Shown: in pieces, positions 34,009 through 46,738 of the stretch
How positions within the stretch are numbered: the stretch's first letter is position 1
Layout of the letters: each line of letters begins with the position of its first letter
Assembly: GCA_963989385.1 (NCBI GenBank)
Contig: OZ022512.1
Coordinates: 26,805,899-26,869,898, forward strand
DNA length: 64,000 nt
Direction: 5' to 3'
Source of the DNA: Ctena decussata
Taxonomy: Eukaryota > Mollusca > Bivalvia > Lucinida > Lucinidae
Notes under the pieces: model-generated
What the model saw: the letters and a program-made list of their open reading frames with translations, nothing else
Told to the model about the DNA's origin: nothing
Database searches by the model: none
Translations under genes and position numbers: made by a program

Positions 34009-35430
34009 AGGCATTCCCACAAAATAGGCTACGAATGTGGAAACGTCGCTTATAAGAGATAAATTACAATAAGATGCCTTGACTTCAATTGGAATGTCTT
34101 CAGGGTGTTTCCACAAGTTGTTACATATATTAAAATGGCTAGTAAGATGTTTTTCTTTCGTAAAATGTTGATTGTTTACAACGGATTCAATCCCGAAAGA
34201 CTCTTTTCCTGTTTGGCCACAAGCTGATGGTTCCCGGCTTTCATAAGTACCGGCTTTTACCCATAGTGGTTAATGCTGTTTCTTGGTTTACCTCCCATCT
34301 AGAACAACCGTATAGGATAGAGTGTTTTACAACATTTATATTTCTTACATTGTTTAGTCATTTATAGCTTTAATTTTTCTCTAGTCAAGACTTGTCTCTT
34401 TTTGACAAGACATATTTATGGACTTATTATTATAATTTTTCCTTCCTTGTCAATATTTTGACTTCTCAAAGACTTCACTTGTTATTTTAGGAATGTGGAA
34501 ACATCCCTATATAGCGACGTTTCCCCAATTATCAGCCAAGGCATATTTTTGTTATTTTAGGAATGTGGAAACGTCGCTATATAGCATATTTTTGTTATTT
34601 TAGAAATGTGGAAACGTCGCTATATAGAGACGTTTCCACATTTTTTAGCCAAGGCATATTTTTGTTATTTTTGAAATGTGGAAACGTCCCTATATAGTGA
34701 TGTTTCCACATTCTTACAATAACATAGATTTGCCTTGGCTAAAGAATGTTGAAAGAAAATCAATGCAAAATATGGGAAATCTAAAAAATGTGGAAACATC
34801 ACTATATAAGGATGTTTCCACATTCCTAAGATACATGAAATGTCAAATCTTGACAAGGAAGGAAAAATTATAGTAATAAGTCCATTAGGTATGTGTTTTT
34901 TTTACAGAGAAATACACACACAATGTCAAATACTGACAAGGAAGGAAAAATTATAATATTAAGTTCATATTTATGGATTTATTATAATTTTTCCTTCCTT
35001 GTCAGTAGTTTGGCTTTGACATATTTATGGACCTATTATCAGTAGTTTCATATCGATGAGACAATTGCTTTATAACTAGAATGCTGAATGGTCGTACTCA
35101 ACATAGCAGGAAGATAGAGTTCGGAATTAGGGAGGGGGTTTTATACGCGCAGCAGAGTTCGGAATTTGGGAGGGGTTTTATACACGCATTGAGAAAATTG
35201 ATGACGGGAACCAGATCAAGAGCAATGCCGTATCGCACGAAACTTTTCTTCGATGTGACGCATAAAGGCAAAATTTAGACGATAAAACGCCGTATGTTGG
35301 AGCAGTGGACGATGTTATTATATTAAACATTCAGTTTTCTCGGATTTTCAGTAAATACTTGGAGTCAAGCACCTTTTGCACCATTAATAAGCATGCATCC
35401 ACATTCGTAGCCTATTTTGTGGAATCGCCT
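34009..35430. mobile_element. 1,422-bp TIR element with reiterated GTGGAAACGTCGCTATATAG
   Basis: Inverted ends AGGC...CCACAAAATAGGCTACG... at 34009 and 35430, flanked by direct GCAATT at 34003-34008 and 35431-35436. AATGTGGAAACGTC(G/C)CTAT or its inverse recurs near 34033, 34491, 34560, 34605, 34628, 34674, 34702, 34789 and 34813, often as paired palindromes. A second inverted motif, GACAAGGAAGGAAAAATTAT, lies at about 34435, 34850, 34935 and 34988. No ORF of note. Confidence 0.78.
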
Positions 35431-35436
35431 GCAATT

Positions 35437-37390
35437 ATAGATATTTGCTCCCTTGGCTTAAAAAAACACTAGATATGCAACTCCGTGTTGATCAATGTTG
35501 ACCCCTCTCTCGGTAAACAGGGCTGCGCCTTCCAAATTCAATGCAGTCATCTAAGATACTTATGTCCCTCAGTTCGCCAAACATTGGCCTTTTCGTGGAC
35601 ACCAGCATCATTTCAAACTTCTCTCAAATTCTTGCTTTTTCTCACTGAATGTGTTGAAAAATAAGGACAAAAATCTTGATTTACAGCGCGAGGGACAATG
35701 TTAACAGTTGACTGGTTCCATCCCCTAATATCTAGTCACAAATATTGATAGGACAACTTGAGACCAGTTTATGAACCGCAGTTGCGCATGACAGGAGACT
35801 GGTTCTCTTTCGGAATTACAGATTTTTGTCCTTATTTTTCAATACCGTGAGTAAGCACCACCAAAACAGTACCGGCGAGAAAGTACTTGGTTTTACCATT
35901 GAAGATACCATTTACCCGCGAGATACTTCAGCCATTAGGGCTTGGATTACAATGTATCAGTGTTAATGCCAATCTGATCATTTTACTGAGGGATAATCAG
36001 ATGATTGTACATGTAGAAAAGAGATTGGGTGTACAGAAGAAGCATGGAAGAAGACTAATGGGCCCAGTTGCCCATGGCCCCTTGAGTTTGGGCTGGGCCT
36101 TTGTATCATTCGCCATGCTGGTGAGATGGTTGACAAAACACAGAACTTTCACAGATTCACAGAATTACAGAAAGTTCTGTTATTACAGAAATGTCTGTGA
36201 TCTTGTTGACAAAACACGGATATATCCCTGCAATGATAAAATAAATCATAGAAAGATATGGCCTACCAACAGAGAAAAAATGCCTTCATGGTAGGGCTGC
36301 GTACTGGTACACGGTTTATATCGGATACCGGTTAATTAGGTTCGATAGATACACCAAATCGAACGTTCGTGTATCGAACAAAATATCGATCATCAATCTA
36401 AGAAGTTTTGCACTGTTTCCTGCTGCCCAAAATCTGTTATTTCCTTGCATAAGTTATATAAATTTCTCATTTCAAACAAAAGAAGTTATATAGTCTGGTT
36501 GTCTGTGTCGGCCATTGTTGTTGTTCATTTGTACAGTTCTGCCTTTGACTTATAGGCGCACCCTGATAATGGGTAAACATGTTTATTTATGACAAAAGTT
36601 AAAGTCCGGTACTTACGTATAAATCTGTGCATTGTTACCAAAGCACGGAACTGAAACAGCGCTCTTCTTAGGGAGAAAAAATGCAATGGAAACTGACCAT
36701 TCTTCTTGGAGACGTTAATAACATTAAAACGCAAACACCAAGCCAGAATCTAGTAAAAATCTGTGAGTCAAAAGTTCATAGAACCCCCTTCACTGCACTT
36801 GCCGATGCCAGAGAACGATTTAATGTTCCAGTGCACAAGCTGTCAGCTCTGGGTTTACCAGAATGCCAGGAAATAAAACTGAATGCATGCCAGCTAAAAA
36901 ATCGAGGACAGTCAAATATCTAGAGTGCAGATCAAATAAAAAAAATAGTAGTAAAAAAACACCATTTATAAACGTCGTATAATTACTTTGGGAAAAAAGC
37001 ATCTTTCCTTGATTTCTACTGAAGAACAATTTCTCTCGGATTTTTAGGAACAGGGTCTTACAAAGTCATTGTCCGGCTGCCCGGAACAAGTTAAAATTTG
37101 TGTTGGGCAAGTAAAATATTTTCTTACATGCCCAGAAAATGTATAGGATATATAGGGAAAACCTATCGATTTCAGCGTTATGTAGTAGAATCTATGTACC
37201 GGACGGGTTGATCAAATTTTGATTTGTCAGCCCCTGAGAAATATGATAAATCCATTTCTTACTGTATGAATTGGTTTAAAACACCAAGACCATGTGTTAC
37301 GGAATTTTCGGTGAAGGTCTGTGAAATATTGCATTTTCCTGGAAATGTCACAGATTCACGGAACTTTCAGTGCCTCTTGTGAATAATGCA
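35437..37390. other. Gene-poor stretch
   Basis: ORFs of 135 codons (35887-36294) and 80 codons (36681-36923) lack domains, splice context or repeats. 36135-36200 and 37290-37380 share GAACTTTCACAGATTCACAG-like words with 44870-45020. Confidence 0.45.
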
Positions 37391-37394
37391 TTTT

Positions 37395-37745
37395 TTATAC
37401 GCCCGTTTGAAAAACGGGACGTATATATTGTTATGGCGCTGGCGTCCGTCTGTCAGTCCATCGTAAACTTTTTCGTTTCCGGATAACTCCTCCTACAGTT
37501 TACATCCGATCGAGCTGAAACTTGGTATATAGTAAGACTATGAGATGGATCAGCGCATATCGTTTTGAGGTTACGCTCTAATGATTTTTAGAGGAGTTAC
37601 AGCCCTTTACTTAGAATTTTTGGGGTGTTCGTTTCCGGATAACTCCTACAGTTTTCATCCAATTAAGCTGAAACTTTGTAAATAGTAAGAGTACGATGTG
37701 GAGTAGCGCATGTCATACGGAAATTTTGCTGCGATGATTAGGCGG
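37395..37745 (+). mobile_element. HINE-like array, about 155-bp period
   Basis: Opens with the hairpin ATACGCCCGTTTGAAAAACG then GGACGTAT, a CCGTCTGTC microsatellite, and units starting GTTTCCGGATAACTCC at 37474 and 37629. Right end unclear. Confidence 0.65.
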
Positions 37746-38233
37746 GCTGTAAGCCCGTCTATAGCTACGGTTGTCAAAGCGGTTTTGCGGAGGTCTTAAC
37801 TTATCTCTGTTTTTGTAAGCCTACGCTACGCGCTCTACATTTTGAAACAGAGAAAATAGTTCTGACATTTCTGTATAGTTTCGAAAATCCAGCCCATTGA
37901 ACAAGGCAGAATAATTCGTCATAATCAATGTTGATTTATTCAAATTGAAAATAAAAAAGCTTCAGTTTGCGACTTTTAAAAATCAATGTTTATCCCAGCG
38001 ATCAACGCGTATAAGTACATTACGTAAATTATTGCCGATGGGTGAATACAAGTTGGCTTCTTTAAAAAAGAATCCAAAGCAAAGATCTGCTGTGCTATGC
38101 AAAGCATAGTTGAAGCCAACTGATTGTACTAAAGAGTCATGAAGGATGAGATTACTAGGTTGTGGCCGCTAGGCAGTTTTGTTATGACTTTCATCTTGTC
38201 TGACTCATCTAACTGAACAAGAAAAAGACAGCA

Positions 38234-40685
38234 CGGCTTGGCCAAGATAAAGTGGACACTTGTGTTGCACGAAAGTCAATTTTTAGAATTGTTTTAATCT
38301 TTAAACTTCCTTAAAAATATGTAAGCTGTGATCTTTGTGTGTAATATCCCGAAGCGATTTCTGTGGCACAGGCCCGATAAAAAAGTTACAGGCCGATATA
38401 TACTAGTACCTGTGTGGGCCTACGGACTATACATATCGGAGCATAACATGCTGTTTTAAGATAGAAAACATTGCTTTCAGACAGGTTTTACTGTTCATTA
38501 GGTAATGACAATCTGTCAACATCAAAATTTTGAGACAAAGAATTAGCTGCTTTAAGGTAAAAAATATTTTTATTAAGTTAGATTGCAACTACCATTGAAA
38601 GCAGAAAAGATGTAAATTTTGCATTTATCAGTATTGTTTAGATGACAGCTGAATATGTTTATAAGTCCTCTCACATGAAAATACAGCTGTCTGTGGTTGA
38701 CATAGAAAATATTTTTGAAATTATCACTTTCATGACTTTATGGTGCAAGAAGCAAATTTTGCTCACAGCTGGGCTACGGACTATACAATTATAGTGAACG
38801 TCTAAAACTGCACTTGGAAGAAATATTTTCTCAATAAACTCTAAAAATACAGTCTAACTTTACCATTTAGTGTTACTTTACAATGACATTTGCATTAGAA
38901 TAAACAAATACATGTTTTGTGAATAACTTTATTTCAAAACTAATAAGCGCATAGCAAACTGTTAGTCACTTCCTGACATAGCTTCTTCAAAAGGGCTTTC
39001 AGACCTTAACCTCTGACTTAAATGTTTTACAATTTAATTGCAAATATTTCAGAAACAAAATTAAACAGCAGTGTTCCCATTCACGTAGAATTGTGCGTGA
39101 ATCACGCGGAAATCATTCTAATCACGCATAAATTTTGGGGCAAGAACGTGCATTCACGCGCATATGTTTCTCTCAAAAATATAAAAAATCATCATTTTTC
39201 TTCATTCTATTGCGAGTCTGCCAGGCCAGATGATTTTTGTAGCCGAGAAGAGAGTCAGAAGTCGCTGTTTTGATCTGAAATACGGGCCGTAGTAAGATAC
39301 CATGCTTTCATTCACGTCCGTCACATCCGTTCTACGGCCAGTCAAATTCATTATTGGAAAACACTACCACTAATCCGCTGCATGAATATTAATGACATGT
39401 GCGGTCATGTTGCGCACTAGAACTGTCATAATGGCCAACAGAATTTGTCTGTATTTTTGCGTTTATTTTCGGTGTTTCTGTTTGGAAACGGCACTTTCTA
39501 TTTTTCATTTGGAAAGGAATCCATCAAATGATTAATATTGGATAAAATGAGGAATGGAAAAAGGCATGACAGCCGTTTTCTTCGTTTTTTCAGGCTTCAA
39601 TTGGAAACACATCGGCACTTTAGTGTTTGCAAAAGCAGCGGACCAAGGATTCCGGGTCATTTCGGCACATGTCCATTTCGGCCCATAACTTTTTCGAGAT
39701 AAAAAGTCATACCCGTAAATTTTACTTCATACCCGCAAATTTTATAGATAGGGGGTATAAAAACCCTCAGTTTAAAATTTGAGTGGGAACACTGAACAGT
39801 TGTTATGGTTGTATAATATGAGTAAACAGCATATTACAAACTTCATATTGGTATAGTCCAGGGGCTACGGACTATACAGACTATAAGCAATTTGTACCAT
39901 GAGTCCATGGTATTCCTTATGTCAAGTGTATTCAACCAGTATCTGTTTAGCCAAGTCTATAGAAATATACTGAAGTATACATGTACATGTAAATTGTAAT
40001 TTGTTTAGAGAGTACCGGTATACCAGAAAAGGAAGCCATCAAGATGGGCTAGAGGTACTACCACCAAGTTAACAATAGCTCCGCTGAGTGCGGCAATTAT
40101 ACGCCTATTGGGGTTTATGTAAGAAAGGAAACAGTAGATCTGAACTTTGCCAGTAACTGAAATCTTCAGTTGTGAAGCAGATATGAAAGCACTATAAAAG
40201 TTATACAAAAAGTTCTGTCAAAATTACAAGCAGTCTCTGCACATTGATAGTGCCTTATGTTTGAATGAAGTTCAAAGCAAAGTCTAATACAGTTTTTTAG
40301 TTAGGAAGCAGACTTAAAGTCACTATAAGAATTATAAAATGAGGAATAAGTCTGTCAAAATCAGAAATAGGCTAATGGTTCGTTTACTCTGCATATTGTC
40401 TGATGGCACTTTATACTTGTACAAACTTTCATGAAGAAATCCTGAACAGTTTTAAAGATATGGAGCAAACATTATATATATATCCTTAAGAACTTTGACC
40501 TCTGTGCAAGACCTTGACCTTTGTCAGACATTGTTAAAATGTGAGTTCTGCACATCATCTAAATAAGATGAACATTTGGTCCAGGTTTAAGCAAATCTGC
40601 ATAATCTTAGTAAGATGAACATTTGGTCCAAATTTAAGCAAATCTTTTAAGGGGTTTATGAGATATGGAGCAGACAAAGTTATTG

Positions 40686-40727
<42 letters not shown>

Positions 40728-42927
40728 TGAACACCACAAAATAATATGTCATGCTGCTGATGTTTTATACTTGTACAAAGTTTCAAATCAAGCTCTTATA
40801 CAGTGTTAATGTTACTGGGAGCAGCCACGAAATTACTACAAGGACTATACAAAGGGGCATAATTCTGTCAAAACAGAAGTAGATTTTTTTTTCTCTATGC
40901 ATTGTCTGCTAAAGCTTTATATTTGTACAAACTATCATGAAGAAATCTTAAATGCTTTCAAAAAATGGAGTGGATGTGATGCTAATATAAAATTACTATA
41001 TACCAAAAATACAAAGGGAAACAATTCCATCAAAACTGAAAGTATGGTACTGGAATTTTTTGCACATCATCTAATGGTGCTTTATATTTGTACAATTTTT
41101 CATGAAGAATTCTTGAACGTTTTACAGGTCTGTGGGGCAGATACAAAATGTTAATGTTTGAGCTTCAACCTTTTTTAGACCTTAATCTTTGGCACACGTT
41201 GTTAAAATGAGTTCTGCACAATGTCTTGATAAGGCATACATTTCAGTTAAGTGTCAAAGAAAAAGACAGTTGGGCACACAGGCAGATGGACAATGCCACA
41301 AAATAATGCAACTCATGACAGACATAATTAATGGAATAACTGTAAAACAAATTTCAACTAAAACAACAAGGAAAACCTTAATTGCTCTCAGAACTACTGT
41401 ATGTAACTGTACCACTTCACTTGGAACACACACAACTGTTAAATATGGTTTAAAATTTTTCAAATTGCCAGACCATTTTCAATCACTGTAAATTGCCTAA
41501 CAGTGTAATAGAGAGACACATTTAAACCAGGTCCTTAAACAAGTACTATTTGTACTACTGTAATTTGGTTGCTTGGCTGTTTGGGGTAATTTTAATGCCC
41601 TTTCTTGGCAGTATTTCTTTCTATATCGAGCCATCACCCAGAGATGTACTACTGTGGCTTTGGGTAGGTTATCAAGTGTTTATCTGACTTTATCTTCCCA
41701 ATTTCTTTTTCTTGGGACAGGTTTCACTCTTAATTCCTAATTTCTTAACTTATCTGCAATGAGAAGTCACATATCAGAATATAGAAAGACTGACATAAAA
41801 ACTTGTATAGTCCGTAGCCCCTTTGTCAGCCTTTAATGTCTCCAAACAATTCCACAACAAAGCATTATAAAACACCCCAAAAGTTGTATTAAATTATTCT
41901 GACATTATGAAACCTCATTTTAAAATGCAACTTGACACTGTACTATTGCATTATGTGTATGTTGTACATAAATATATAATCTAGCACCTACAGTTATTAG
42001 TTCATCCACATTTTACTTTATTAGAGTAAAGCAGATATTTCATCATTTAAATGTCACAAAAGCTTTATCTGCTAGCCCTGCACAATCCTGAAAAAAATTA
42101 CTAAAACCACAGCTCTAGTTTGCATATGACATAAACTTAAGGTATGAATTTTGAGGGGGGCTACAGACTATACAGGGCTACAGACAAATTGTTATTGGCT
42201 GTAGAATTTTGTTGCCGGCCATCAGCCGCTAATCACTTTTTGTGTAGCTGTTCTGTCATTTTCTGAAACTATAAAACAGCTTATCATGTAGATAGACAAT
42301 GATTTGACTTTTATAGCACATGCAGAAATATGGGGCTACGGACTATACAAAATTAACATGATTTTGGCTAGGCCAGTAGAACTAGGTGGAGAGCATTTCA
42401 TAAAAATGTTTGTGGTTTTCATGTGTGATTGCATCTTTTTTGTAAATTACAGATGTTTTCTTAATTTATTTAACAGTGAAAAGTATACTTTCTAAATGTG
42501 AAGTAACCATTGGTGAAAAACTGGAAATGCATAACAAGTGTATACATTTACATTTTTCTACATGTCTTTGGCAGTTTTTATATGATTTTCATTCCGTAAA
42601 AAGTAATGTTAATAAGAATGGCGTCTCCTTTAGAAGAACATATATTTTACAATATCTGATCCAGTCCCTGTTTGTGTCATACATTTAAAAAATGCCTTCT
42701 TTTTCTTGCAACAGCATAACATGCAAAAAATGGTCATTTTTGAGCCTTTCAGACCAAAGATTTGGTAAACTACTCAATGCAGATATATAAAACCATATAT
42801 CACAGGAAAGCTCATTTGAAGTACTACTCATTTACACAACTTTTAAGGAGATGAGATGTATGTGAGGCTCAGAACCATCGCATAACATGGGGAAACCTAA
42901 ATTGTCCACATTATCTTGGCTAAGCCG
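38234..42927. mobile_element. Putative 4.7-kb TIR element with reiterated GGGGCTACGGACTATACA
   Basis: CGGCTT(G/A)GCCAAGATAA(A/T) plus GTGGACA is inverted at both ends, with AGCA directly flanking both (38230-38233, 42928-42931). GGGCTACGGACTATAC or its inverse recurs near 38417, 38770, 39860, 41804, 42158 and 42332. The (ACAG)n-containing array at 40200-41330 is nested inside. No transposase found. The ends are far apart, so the unit is less certain than its smaller analogues. Confidence 0.55.
40200..41330 (+). repeat. Diverged tandem array with (ACAG)n microsatellite
   Basis: TTTATACTTGTACAAACTTT, CATGAAGAAATC and CTGAACAG recur at about 40410, 40770, 40915 and 41080. (ACAG)n at 40686-40728 matches the microsatellite position typical of pearl-type elements. 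Confidence 0.65.
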
Positions 42928-42930
42928 AGC

Positions 42931-43880
42931 AGCATCATTTTATATCTTACAGATTACTGCAATTAAAAGTGATCTCTAGCAGATGAATGCAATGGATTCT
43001 AGTCTTTTGCGGAGTGACTGCAGTCAGCATTTAACCAGTTTAGACAGACTACGATCGCTCTTTTATCGTTAGAAGTCAGTGAAGAGTCTTTCGTGGTCCA
43101 CCAGGAGTATTCCGTTACGCTATATGCAGTAAAAAGCTTGCCTAATGACATTTCCTGGTTAATTTGAAACAAGCGTAGAAAACCGCGAACATGCAGTCAA
43201 GGCAACTAAAATTTATGCACTAAATACCAACAAAGCACTTCTTAAGTATTGCTGTACTGCTGTTTACCTATAAAGCGGCTATTGCCAGACCAAGGCACAG
43301 TGGCCCAGCCTAAATGATCCATTGGCAAACACACACAAGAGTCAGACACCAATATAACTCAGCCTGCCAAATGTCAACATTTTGTGGATGATTAATTATC
43401 CTGTATTTCTCCCTAATGCTCACCTTGCGATTTGTTGAATCCCATGAATAAAACAAATGGGTGAATGCACATGCTTGCACCCTTGCTACTATTAAGAATA
43501 ACAAACGTCATTTTCAACAGTACAGATATTAAATAGGGACTCTGACAATGTCGTCAAAATCAATTGCTGGTGAAAATTGCAATGGAGCACCGTCTACAGT
43601 CGAGAAGAAGTTTGCCTCAAATATGATTCAAACCTTGACCGTGTTACGGTTGAGAAGATAAGGCAACGTTTATTGAACAAGTAACAAGGCTGAAGGAAAA
43701 TGCCAGCACCATTTCTTCCACCCATTCAATTCAAAACTGAAACCAATCACAATAGCACCCCTACTGTATAAAAACAACACTTTTTATAACCTTTTTTCTT
43801 TGCTTAACAATTGTGATTTCTGGTATTCAATAAAATAATCTAAATATTTGACAAAGCCCTACTGTTTTCTAGGATTTTAT
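42931..43880. other. No gene seen
   Basis: Unremarkable sequence; no repeat recognised. Confidence 0.4.
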
Positions 43881-43889
43881 CTAAATTTC

Positions 43890-44850
43890 ATCCCAAAAAG
43901 CTAGCTGATGGAATGATGTGCCTCTGTCATCATCCATTATATGTCTGTGCGTTAACTTTTTCAAAACGTCTCCTCTAAACCATTTGAATAAAATGCCCGC
44001 CTTTCAGTACTTTCAGTACTTTGATTTTAGCAGAGTTACAGCCCTTTGAAAAAACTCGTCTATGGCAGTTTGTATGGCAATTCTTTAGCATTCCATAACT
44101 TGGTTACTCTTTTGAATATATTGATGAAACTTTATACCAATGTTTATGAGGTTAAGACAACGTGTCTCACATAATAATGGTTACTACTCCCCATTGACCT
44201 AGATTTTGAGTTACCTCCCTTTGATTATTTTGTCAGACTATTTGTACACCTCATATCTAACTAACCCTTTGGACTATTGTGATGAATCTTGATAGTGATG
44301 TATATTAGGTTGACACGATATGTCACATATAAGAACGATTGCCTCCCCTTACTTATTTTTGGAGTAATCTCCCTTTGAATATTTTCTTAGGCTATTCTTA
44401 TGCAAGCGATAAGTAGGCAACCGTATGGAATATCTTGATGAAAATTTATAGCAATGTGTATTAGGTTGAGGCTGTGTGTCTTATATAAGAATAATTGCTC
44501 CCCCTTCCTTATTTATGGAGTTACATCCCTTTGATTAATTTCTACGGCTATTCTGGGGCAAGTCATTACTAGGTAACCGTATGGAATATCTTGGCGAAAC
44601 TTTGTAGCAATGTGTATTAGGTTGAGACAGTATGTCTAATAAAAGAATAATTGCTTCCCCTTCCTTATTTTGTTTTTAAGTCACATCCCTTTGATTACTT
44701 TTTTATTTAAGGCTTTTCTTTTGAGAACCTTAATGTTTGAAATGTCTTGAAAAACTTGATACAGATAGCAATGTAGACAAGGATGAAACGGTGCAAAAAA
44801 AACATTCAGAAACGGGCGTATATTGCCTCGCTTGTGGAGCTCTTGTTTTT
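43890..44850 (+). mobile_element. HINE-like array, about 165-bp period, TCTTGTT end
   Basis: Four units with AGCAATGTGTATTAGGTTGA, 'ATAAGAATAATTGCT' and CATCCCTTTGATTA. Ends AACGGGCGTATATTGCCTCG then GAGCTCTTGTTTTT at 44850. Confidence 0.7.
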
Positions 44851-44854
44851 GGTC

Positions 44855-45625
44855 ATGAAAATAGATCTTCACAGATCCGTGAATAATTGTGGATTCATGG
44901 AACTTTTAAAGATCCAAGGACTTTCACGGAACTTTCAAGGACTTTTTCAGTATTGAAATCGAGCATGATCATGGAATAATTACGGATTCACAGAACTTTG
45001 ACAGAATCACTGACGCATTAAGGAACTTGCAGGGACTTTCCTCCCATTAAAATCAAGCTTCAACTGCTAAGATAATACTACAATACCTTTTAAAATATGC
45101 CAGACTACCAAAGAATAACAAATACATCTCAAAACCGCAAGCATTTTATGCATAATTTTCGTTTTCCGTGTTTCTGTGAAATTTCTGTGTCCTGGTGAAT
45201 GATTATCCTTGGACATATCACCAGTAAACAATCCACTATCCCAGGCCTTGATGGCACTGTAAATCACCTCAGTAACAGTTACTAGAAATACTGGAATACA
45301 CATAATTACTGGAATATACTATAATACACTGGAATCCACTGGAATATACCAAAATACACATTATAAATTACTGAAAAAACTGTATTATTCATTTAAAAAA
45401 AGTGAAAAAAACATTCATATGATGTTTTGGTACAGAACTACAAAAATGGCTGTTTTTGTGGGTTGTTTTGGAAACTGCTGAGCTCATTCCCAAATGTTAA
45501 ATATTGAACTTTGGCTGTCTGGGCTCCCACATGTAAGTCCAAATTGTAAGTCTTTATGCCAGAGAAAGGGGGGAGAAATATAAGAAATTTACAAAATGCA
45601 TGTCATTGTGACTTAACATAGCCAG
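44855..45625. other. Short-motif repeats, no gene
   Basis: 44870-45020 repeats GAACTTTCACGGA-like words; 45285-45360 repeats ACTGGAATACAC. Confidence 0.5.
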
Positions 45626-45630
45626 TATTC

Positions 45631-45818
45631 AGAGCGCCAGATAAGAAGGGGTAACAGATAATTGTGGGAAAATTTATCCATATTGCTGCATAAAAACATA
45701 TATTGTGACCCCTCATTAGAACCGTCTTGGCCAGACGGTTCTAATGAGGGGACACAATGTATGTTTTCATTGAGAAATAAGTAAAATTATCCCTGTTAAC
45801 CCTTATCTGGAGCTCTGC
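45631..45818. repeat. 'CAGATAAGAAGGGGTAACAG' palindromic MITE, full copy
   Basis: GCGCCAGATAAGAAGGGGTA to CTTATCTGGAGCTC, with central hairpin CATTAGAACCGTCTTGGCCA and its inverse. Other copies: 50885-51062, 55945-56316 (with a nested hairpin), 59755-59957, partial at 225-287, 51266-51570 and 56689-56762. Confidence 0.85.
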
Positions 45819-46325
45819 AGTATTACCTTCTGGCAACTGTGACTAGAGACAAAGCTCAGACAGATGTGCATGGTCAAACGCTGGGTTTAAAGTGTACCTC
45901 AGTGATTGGTCCTGACTTATTTCCTGTTTCTGTGAAAAAATCAGTTTTCAAATTAACATCAAATATTATATTGAATTCTGGCTCTACAGCTTTACCAAGA
46001 CTTATTTCCACTTATGTATCTAGTCACATTGCAATGAAAAAAATATCTGGTGATTTGATCTGCACTATAGATATTGAACTAGCAGGAGGATGTTTTGTGA
46101 TCAGCTGTTGACACACATGCCAGCGAATACAAAAAGAGAAAAAAAGGATAATTTGTTATACATGTAAAATCACTGTGCCATAAACACTGGCTTTGAGTTT
46201 GAGTGTATAACACTATCAAGAATTGCTCAGAATTTCTTTTTCTTAAAACACACTGGCTTGGATTGTATCATTACAGGCTAGGAGTGGACCTGTTCAAATA
46301 TGCCTGCATATATTACTGTAATAAG

Positions 46326-46557
46326 ATGAGCCGCAACAAGACAAAACCACCTAAGTGGTTGCGCGCCCAGCGCAGACTCGGATCAGCCTGGGGATTTGCC
46401 CAGTCTGATCAGAGTTTTCGCTGTCCGCCTGGAGGTAGCTTAGACCCTTTGCTATCCTTGAAGCACTTAGGTGAGAGTCTGAGCAGACTTGGCGGGTGTC
46501 CAGTCTGCGCTGGGCGCACAACCACTTTGTTGGTTTTCTTGTGTCGGGGCTCATATA
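46326..46557. repeat. 'TGAGCCGCGACACG' palindromic MITE, copy 3, next to the ABCF2 acceptor
   Basis: ATGAGCCGCAACAAGACAAA to GTTTTCTTGTGTCGGGGCTC. Ends about 20 bases before the splice acceptor of ABCF2 coding exon 1. Confidence 0.85.
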
Positions 46558-46578
46558 GAGTTATGAATGTATTTACAG

Positions 46579-46738
46579 GAATAGAACATAAAGATGCCAT
46601 CTGATGCTAAGAAAAAGCGGGAACAGAAGAAGAAAGAGGCAGCTAAACGTGGGAAGAAACCAGCAGCTGGGGAACAGCCAGAAACAAATGGAGAAGTGAA
46701 CGGTGCCACAAATGGCATAGATGCTGAACAGACTAATG
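46579..46738 (+). CDS. ABCF2: ABCF2 coding exon 1 with short 5' UTR
   Basis: An acceptor ATTTACAG at 46571-46578 precedes 15 untranslated bases, then the ATG at 46594. The coding part (145 nt) gives the basic Lys/Arg N-terminus and an acidic/Asn-rich spacer. Donor GTATGA at 46739. The upstream first exon was not identified. A MITE ends only about 20 bases before this acceptor. Confidence 0.88.

Noticed and set aside
35887..36294. 135-codon ORF as a gene
   Set aside because: No domain, signal peptide or splice context recognised; length is possible by chance in a gene desert of this size.
36681..36923. 80-codon ORF as a gene
   Set aside because: No family recognised and no supporting context.
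46203..46604. 133-codon ORF overlapping the ABCF2 start
   Set aside because: It reads through a palindromic MITE in another frame; ABCF2 homology fixes the true frame and start.
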